NCBI GenBank assembly: GCA_025345505.1
Contig: JANVCC010000064.1
Location: 2,962,742-3,026,741, forward strand
Length of the DNA stretch: 64,000 nt
Source of the DNA: Todiramphus chloris collaris
Lineage: Eukaryota; Chordata; Aves; Coraciiformes; Alcedinidae
Reading direction: 5' to 3'
Part shown: positions 59,601 to 64,000 of the stretch, one piece after another
Layout: each line of letters opens with the position of its first letter
Position numbering within the stretch: the stretch's first letter is position 1
Translations under genes and position numbers: made by a program
Notes under the pieces: generated by a model
Told to the model about the DNA's origin: nothing
Databases searched by the model: none
The model's input: the letters and a program-made list of their open reading frames with translations, nothing else

Positions 59601-62600
59601 CGTGGTGGTGGATGTCGGCTCCGGTTGGAGAATCTCCTCGCCGGCCCTCCTTGGGGAGGGGATGTCCCCGAAAACATCCATGGTGTCCACGGGCAGGGAG
59701 GAGCCCTGGGAGCCGGAGTAGCCGGTGGCCAGGGAGGTGAAGGCGGTGGTAGGTCGGTAGCTGGGGCTGCCTCCCCGGCTGCTCGGCGCCGGGGATCCCG
59801 TCGACGGCGTGGACTTGCGGGAGAAGCTGACCGCCGCGGGGGGCTGCAGGGTGATCTCCGACACCTCCGCTTGCTGGATGAGGCCCGGCCGGGGTCGGGC
59901 GCGGGCGGTCAGCTCCGGGGAGCTGTTGCGGGAGCTGAGGGGGCTTTGGGTCAGAGGAGAAAGCCTCGAAGGTTGTAGCACCACCTGATGTAAACTGGGC
60001 TCAGCCCTCCTGACCTGCCGAGGGCTGGGCCGAGGTCGGGGTTGGGGCTCGTACCACCTGGTGTCCAGGCTGAATGTGCTTGTGCCGCTGGGGCCGATGG
60101 GCTCGGACGGTTCGTGGTAAGGCAACACGGGTATGCCCATACCTTGGCTGGTATGTCTTAGCTGCCCTTGACATCCCATGGGTTGCATAGGTTTGTCCTG
60201 CCACTTGGTGGTGGTGGGCACAGAGGGTTGGCCCCTGCCGGGTGACTTGCCGGTCCAGCTCTTTGGTGCCTCCAGGGGCAAGATGCCCGGGTAGGATGCG
60301 GGGACCACCTGGAGGGAGGAGGGAGGTGGCCCCCGAGGAAGGCAGCCGGTGGGCTGGGAGCCCTCGGCCGCCTCGCAGGGCTGGAGCTGGTGGGGGAACG
60401 GCGCGGGGGCCGGCTCCAGGCCGCCGAAGGGGAACTCGGCCCTGCCCCAAGGCTCGGGGGACCGGCCCCCCGTGGGGGTCTGGGCCAGGGGCAGCGTGCT
60501 GTTAGAGGCATTCTCCCCGTTCTCCTCGGGGATGGTGGGGTGTCCGAAGGGCCCCTCGGGGGGCAGCGGCGGGGAGGACATGACTGAGCTGAGCGGGCTG
60601 ACTTCTGGCATGTAGAAGGGTGGCGGGTCCACCTCCCCAGGGCTGCTGCTGCTGAGGTAACCGTAAAACTGGTGGTGGAAAGCCCGGGGGGCCGGCGGGC
60701 GGGCCTGGCCGGTGGCCTGCAGGGTGCCAGGACCCTCCAGCGCCCGGTGGAACCGGGGGCTGTATGCTGGTGGCTGAAGGTAGGACTCCTGGCTGGAGGA
60801 GAGAGGGGTGAGCTGGGCTTTCAGGGCGCTGACGGAGGCGGGGACGACGGGGTCGTCGTTCTCCTCATCCGACTGCCTGAACTCGGGGTACATGTCCGTC
60901 TCCTCCACGAAGGGGAAGCCCTCGATCCGACGCGTCTTCAAGGAGGGCTCCATCTCCGCCGGGTCCATGACGAAGCGGCCGTCCGGCCCGCGGCTGATGA
61001 GCTCGATGGGGGTGGTGGCCTCGGCTTCGGCCTCCGCCTTGGAGACGCTGTACTTCTTGCTGCTGATGGCTCGCTTGGTCTTCTTGTAAAGAGAAAGCTC
61101 CTTCTCCTTGGTGGGGCTCAGCATCCGCTTGGCCTGTGGGCCTTGGTCATCAGAGGACTCCGAGGGGGGACGGAGCGTGCGGATGCTCTCGGGACTCACC
61201 TTGCCGGAAGACAACCTGGACCACAGGGGAGAAAAACCGAGAGAGGGGACGGTCACCCAGAGGGGAAAGGAGGTCTTCTAGCCCAGAAGAATCACCGGAA
61301 TGATCTGGAAAACAAAGTGCTACCAGCTCCCAAAAGAGGAACCGCTGGGAGAAATTTGTTGAGGTAAAGCAGGATGACAGAGTCTTGCCTGGCCATGCAC
61401 AGGCCAGAGGACCAGCAGCGGCACACGTCACCCTGCTCCTCAGGAGCGGAGCTCAGCATGCTCTGCATCCCTCCCAGGGCAGGCAGCTCAAGCCGACACC
61501 TTACAAAAAGCTCCACCAACACCTCGCGACAAGGTCTGCGGCCCCAGAGGAACAAAAAGACAGATCCAGAGGTCACTTCCAATACCTTCAAAAGTTTCCC
61601 ATGTTCACCTGAACTATCCACGTCCAGAAAAGGCCCCAAGAGGGACATCAAGCAAATGTCTCTCCCGCAGAATTCAGCATCTCACTTGGAGATGTTAACA
61701 GATCATTCCAGACTAACTTTTTCCCCCTGATGTCAACACTCAAACTCAAGGCCGAGAGCCTCAAAAGGCCAAGAGCATAGAACAGTTCACTCATCCCTAT
61801 CCTGAAAGCCTCAGACAAACTGGACTGGAAGGCAAGAGGTAGCAGAGCCAACAGAGACGGTGAAGGCGTCGTGACTTCAGTGCAGTGGACAAACCAAAAC
61901 AACCGCAAGATTAAGATCCACCAGCACCAGGATATTTCTCAAACGTCCGGGAACCACAGCATAAGGCGTCCATATCTCAGACTCTTGTGCTCACAGTGGG
62001 AAGATGTTCCCACTAATTACCAGCTCTAAATACTCTTGATGGGCTCTGCAAGGAGCTGAGGCTACTGCAGCACCACGATCCACCACCTTTGGACACATGT
62101 GGAAAGAGGCTTCAGCAGGACACTCTTCATGGGAAAAGATACAGGTGTGTTAAGATTGCTGGAATTTCCCCAAGAAAACTCAGAGCCAACAGAGAAGGAC
62201 TCAAAAATGCCCTTCTCCTAAGGAGCCCTTTCAAGCTGGGTATGTAATTGGGTCCCACCAGTCAACTCCAGCTTCGGTCAATGTTCACAGATCCATCCGG
62301 GTCATCTCTCAGCTTAAACTCTGCTGCATTTGTCCCTGCTGCTTTCTGCTCCAAAGACTGTTTGTCTCTTGTGTTCCCACAAGTTCGGGGAACATCCAAA
62401 CAACTCGCCAGAAGAAACCGAACAAGGTCAGAGATTTCCTTCCATTTAAGCCTGGAATAACTGCAGGAAGGAGGCACCTTGAAGACCCACAGCACAGTGC
62501 CACATCCAAGACAGATACTTACGGGGACTCCAAACTCTTCCTGCAGTGAGTTATCGAGAGAGGAGGGTCTGGAAGAGAATAAAAAGGGGAAAGAAGAGAG

Positions 62601-63484
62601 AACGCTGAGGAGGCGCAACACGACACAGGCAAGACCAACTCAACATCACAGCAACAAAAGACACTCAACGAGAGGCCAGGGTTTCATTGCTCCAGCGCTT
62701 TAATGGTTGCTGACAACAAACAGCTCCCGTCACAGGGTCCTGCCCGTCCAGCCTCGCAGGCTGGAGGAGAAGGAGGCGATTCCTCTGCCCTCTCCGGCTC
62801 CCCAGCCGCCCTTTTCCCTACCGGCCGCTCCTGCGCGCTGGCTGCAGTCCCAGCTTTCGGGAAGCAGAGCGGCAGGGTCTCCTTGGCGAGGGGTCTTCTC
62901 TAGCCTAGAGAGGCCATCGGGCACTGCCCGCTCCAGGCTGGGCAGGAGGCAGCTAGAGAGCCCACCTCTAAGGGGGGGGACACCTCAAGGAGGTGAGCAG
63001 TCCCCCCCCCCCCCATCTCTCTGGGGCCCAGAGGAGACCCCAGCCCTAAACCCCCAGCTCTAGGAGTTATCACCACGCGGGAGCGTCTCCCTCGGGAATC
63101 CCAGGCTAGTTTCTCTGTCGCCTCTTCACCCACCCTGCCTCTCCCGCTCCCGACCACGGGCGCTTTTCAGGCACAGCCGAGGGATGAAGTCAGGGCTTCA
63201 CCTGAGGACGCGCACGGACGGAAGAAGAGACAGACAGGGAAGAAGGTTACCACCACAACACAGACAGGGAGGAGGAGCGAGGAGGAGGCTGGAGGGAGGA
63301 AGCACGCCGGGGCTGGGCTCACCTTTCTTGCGCTTGAGCTTGCGTTTGCGTTGCTTGTTGACGAAGCAGGCGGCGAGTGTGCTGAAGAGGATGGCAGCAG
63401 CCAGGAAGCAGATGGTGGCAACGATGCCAGCCAGCACCGGGCGGGCTAGACCCTCGTCCGTCAAGTCAGGCTGAGGGAATACGT
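50464..63484 (-). CDS. IGSF9B: IGSF9B, 3' half of gene (TM segment and complete cytoplasmic tail)
   Basis: This is the 3' part of the gene for immunoglobulin superfamily member 9B, a homophilic adhesion protein of inhibitory synapses. In transcription order the coding exons are 63484-63323, 62568-62523, 61215-59587, 51219-51098 and 50687-50464. Junction phases agree throughout (1, 1, 2, 2, 1), and the join gives 726 whole codons plus a TAG stop at 50466-50464. All introns have GT-AG ends. Seen in order: a short extracellular stalk, one hydrophobic membrane segment, a basic stop-transfer cluster (NKQRKRKLKRKK), a roughly 540-residue proline- and serine-rich tail and a C-terminus ending ATLL. 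The stretches LARPVLAGIVATICF, SITHCRKSLESP and SGKVSPESIRTLRPPSE match vertebrate IGSF9B as I know it and are not shared this closely with IGSF9. Known for the family: the tail is coupled to the scaffold S-SCAM/MAGI2. The extracellular exons are off the right edge. Confidence 0.95.
51098..51219 (-). CDS. IGSF9B: IGSF9B penultimate coding exon (basic linker)
   Basis: This 122-base exon lies 8.4 kb downstream of the large exon. The acceptor is CTTTTCCTTCCTAG before AAAACG and the donor is GCCA before GTGAGTG. Joined in phase 2 to the previous exon it reads VAATG-KRPSPSGDAAAPERLEALKY, followed by a strongly basic run (QRIKKPKKSSKGSSKSKK). The exact phase fit on both sides and the conservation-like character of the basic run support it. 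It leaves in phase 1. The basic stretch could bind acidic lipid or act as a localisation signal (inference). Confidence 0.9.
55115..55133. repeat. (GCT)6 trinucleotide repeat
   Basis: Six GCT units within the 8.4-kb IGSF9B intron. Confidence 0.95.
58230..59500. promoter_or_regulatory. CpG-rich block inside IGSF9B intron
   Basis: A clear local rise in CG dinucleotides (for example around 58.54-58.65 and 59.09-59.46 kb) inside an intron. It could be a CpG island with alternative-promoter or enhancer activity, or simply an extension of the GC-rich exon. No TATA or initiator was identified. Confidence 0.35.
58757..58797. repeat. (GA)n-rich segment
   Basis: AGAGAG runs interrupted by AAAA, inside the 8.4-kb IGSF9B intron. 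Confidence 0.9.
59587..61215 (-). CDS. IGSF9B: IGSF9B large cytoplasmic exon
   Basis: This 1,629-base exon encodes most of the cytoplasmic tail. The acceptor is TGTGGTCCAG before GTTGTCTTCC and the donor is ACGGG before GTAAGT. The protein opens LSSGKVSPESIRTLRPPSE and has a Lys-rich stretch (KEKELSLYKKTKRAISSKK). It then has an acidic patch (QSDEENDD), a PPAY motif at 60773-60762, and long Pro/Ser-rich low-complexity sequence including PRPRPSPRQVRRAEPSLHQ and SEITLQPPAAVSFSRKS. It is expected to be disordered and to serve as a scaffold-binding and phosphorylation platform (inference). Reading past the donor meets TAA at once (59585-59583), so intron retention would end the protein with VAATG. 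The GC-rich composition gives long shadow frames on the plus strand, which are not genes. Confidence 0.96.
61216..62522 (-). other. IGSF9B intron
   Basis: A 1.3-kb intron between the 46-base exon and the large exon. Nothing else recognised. Confidence 0.85.
62523..62568 (-). CDS. IGSF9B: IGSF9B 46-base juxtamembrane exon
   Basis: This is a very small exon, too short for ORF-based finding. The acceptor TTCTCTTCCAG precedes ACCCTCCTC, and the donor is CCCC followed by GTAAGTATC. Joined to the transmembrane exon it reads KRKKD-PPLSITHCRKSLESP, continuing into LSSGK of the next exon. This is the juxtamembrane sequence I recognise from vertebrate IGSF9B. It enters in phase 1 and leaves in phase 2. 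Confidence 0.94.
62569..63322 (-). other. IGSF9B intron
   Basis: A 754-base intron between the transmembrane exon and the 46-base exon, with a C12 run near 63002. Confidence 0.85.
63323..63484 (-). CDS. IGSF9B: IGSF9B transmembrane exon
   Basis: This 162-base exon starts with AC after a pyrimidine-rich acceptor and ends AAAG before a GTGAGC donor. It encodes a stalk (VFPQPDLTDEGLARP), then a hydrophobic run of about 24 residues beginning VLAGIVATICFLAAAILF, then the cluster NKQRKRKLKRKK, which fixes type I topology with the tail in the cytoplasm. It is phase 1 at both ends, so the upstream exon must supply a single base. The first residue is Asp if that base is G. Confidence 0.95.
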
Positions 63485-64000
63485 CTGGGGGAAGAAACAG
63501 GACTATTAGGGGTTGTGCACGCAGCCCCGTGTGCCTTCCCCAGGGACCCACCAAGGCGTGAAGGCAACCAGTACCAGGAGTGATAATCTCCCAGTAGAGA
63601 CCTCAGCCCACCTGGGGAGAGCAGTCAGCACTGCTGCGGGTCACTGCCAGGGGAATTAGCGACCTCGCACCAGATAAACCTTTCTGGCTTAGCAGGGACG
63701 AAGCCTCCACACCACATAAATCCACGCGCACGATGTAACACAAGCACACACAACTGCATCAAACCTGCAGTTATCACCCAGCTCAGCGACCAGCTGTAGC
63801 ATGAGGCACTTTCCCCTGGGCATCTGTGCCAAGTACTTCAGCTCTTGGATGAAAACTGGGCTGCAAACCCTCGTGACACCCTTTCCCTGACCACAAGCGC
63901 ATCCAAACCCCCGGCAGACCCCAGCTGCAGCCACCCGCAGATGCAAACCCTGCGCACGCCAGCGCTCCTGCCACGCACTTGCGCGCGGGGCGAGCGCGCA
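63485..64000 (-). other. IGSF9B intron upstream of the TM exon (partial)
   Basis: Continues past the window edge. No Ig or fibronectin type III exon is recognisable in this half kilobase. Confidence 0.7.

Noticed and set aside
59364-59978. Plus-strand frame of 204 codons, Gly/Arg-rich
   Set aside because: Overlaps the IGSF9B exon antisense and the CpG-rich intron; composition-driven.
60672-61367. Plus-strand frame of 231 codons
   Set aside because: Shadow of the GC-rich IGSF9B cytoplasmic exon on the opposite strand, which has the splice-consistent, recognisable protein.
63689-63946. Minus-strand frame that might be an Ig or fibronectin exon of IGSF9B
   Set aside because: No Ig or FNIII signature (no W/Y/C pattern in the right places) and no matching acceptor/donor pair. 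Treated as intron.

Overview
The window is vertebrate nuclear DNA, almost certainly from a bird. Three truncated CR1 LINE copies (about 3.2, 9.2 and 30.8 kb) carry the 3' tail typical of birds, there is an avian-type ERV LTR at 7.7-8.2 kb, genes are intron-split with GT-AG junctions, and the DNA is GC-rich with many homopolymer runs and one assembly gap (24647-25543), as expected for a small avian chromosome. The two genes recognised, IGSF9B and SPATA19, are also neighbours in human, in the OPCML-SPATA19-IGSF9B-JAM3 region of 11q25. None of the prokaryotic feature classes (operons, CRISPR, IS elements) applies.

Layout. Bases 1 to about 37.5 kb are intergenic: no supported protein gene, scattered repeats (CR1, a solo LTR, two minisatellites, simple repeats), the assembly gap, several AT-rich islands that look like conserved non-coding elements, a perfect 23-bp inverted repeat at 35.6 kb and one possible terminal exon of an unknown plus-strand transcript at 26.3 kb. 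At 37.5-39.2 kb on the minus strand lies a compact SPATA19 gene with five coding exons, a separate 3'UTR exon and an AATAAA signal. From 39.8 to 63.5 kb on the minus strand lies the 3' half of IGSF9B: the transmembrane exon, a 46-base exon, the 1.6-kb cytoplasmic exon, two short terminal coding exons, and then probably a very long 3'UTR with several poly(A) signals. The extracellular Ig and fibronectin exons lie beyond the right end of the window.

How the genes work. IGSF9B is a synaptic adhesion molecule. What is present here is its membrane anchor and cytoplasmic scaffold-binding tail, which ends in a class I PDZ ligand (-TLL) and contains a PPAY WW-ligand. SPATA19 is a small mitochondrial protein of male germ cells in mammals. 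The two genes are arranged head to tail with perhaps only about 0.55 kb between them. No functional link between them is implied. All intron phases of the assembled models agree and each assembled reading frame closes exactly on a stop codon.

I found no undescribed multi-gene system. The most useful leads are the short avian SPATA19, the intron-retention stop that would remove the PDZ ligand of IGSF9B, the hairpin at 35.6 kb, the MIR copy at 49 kb and the possible transcript next to the gap.
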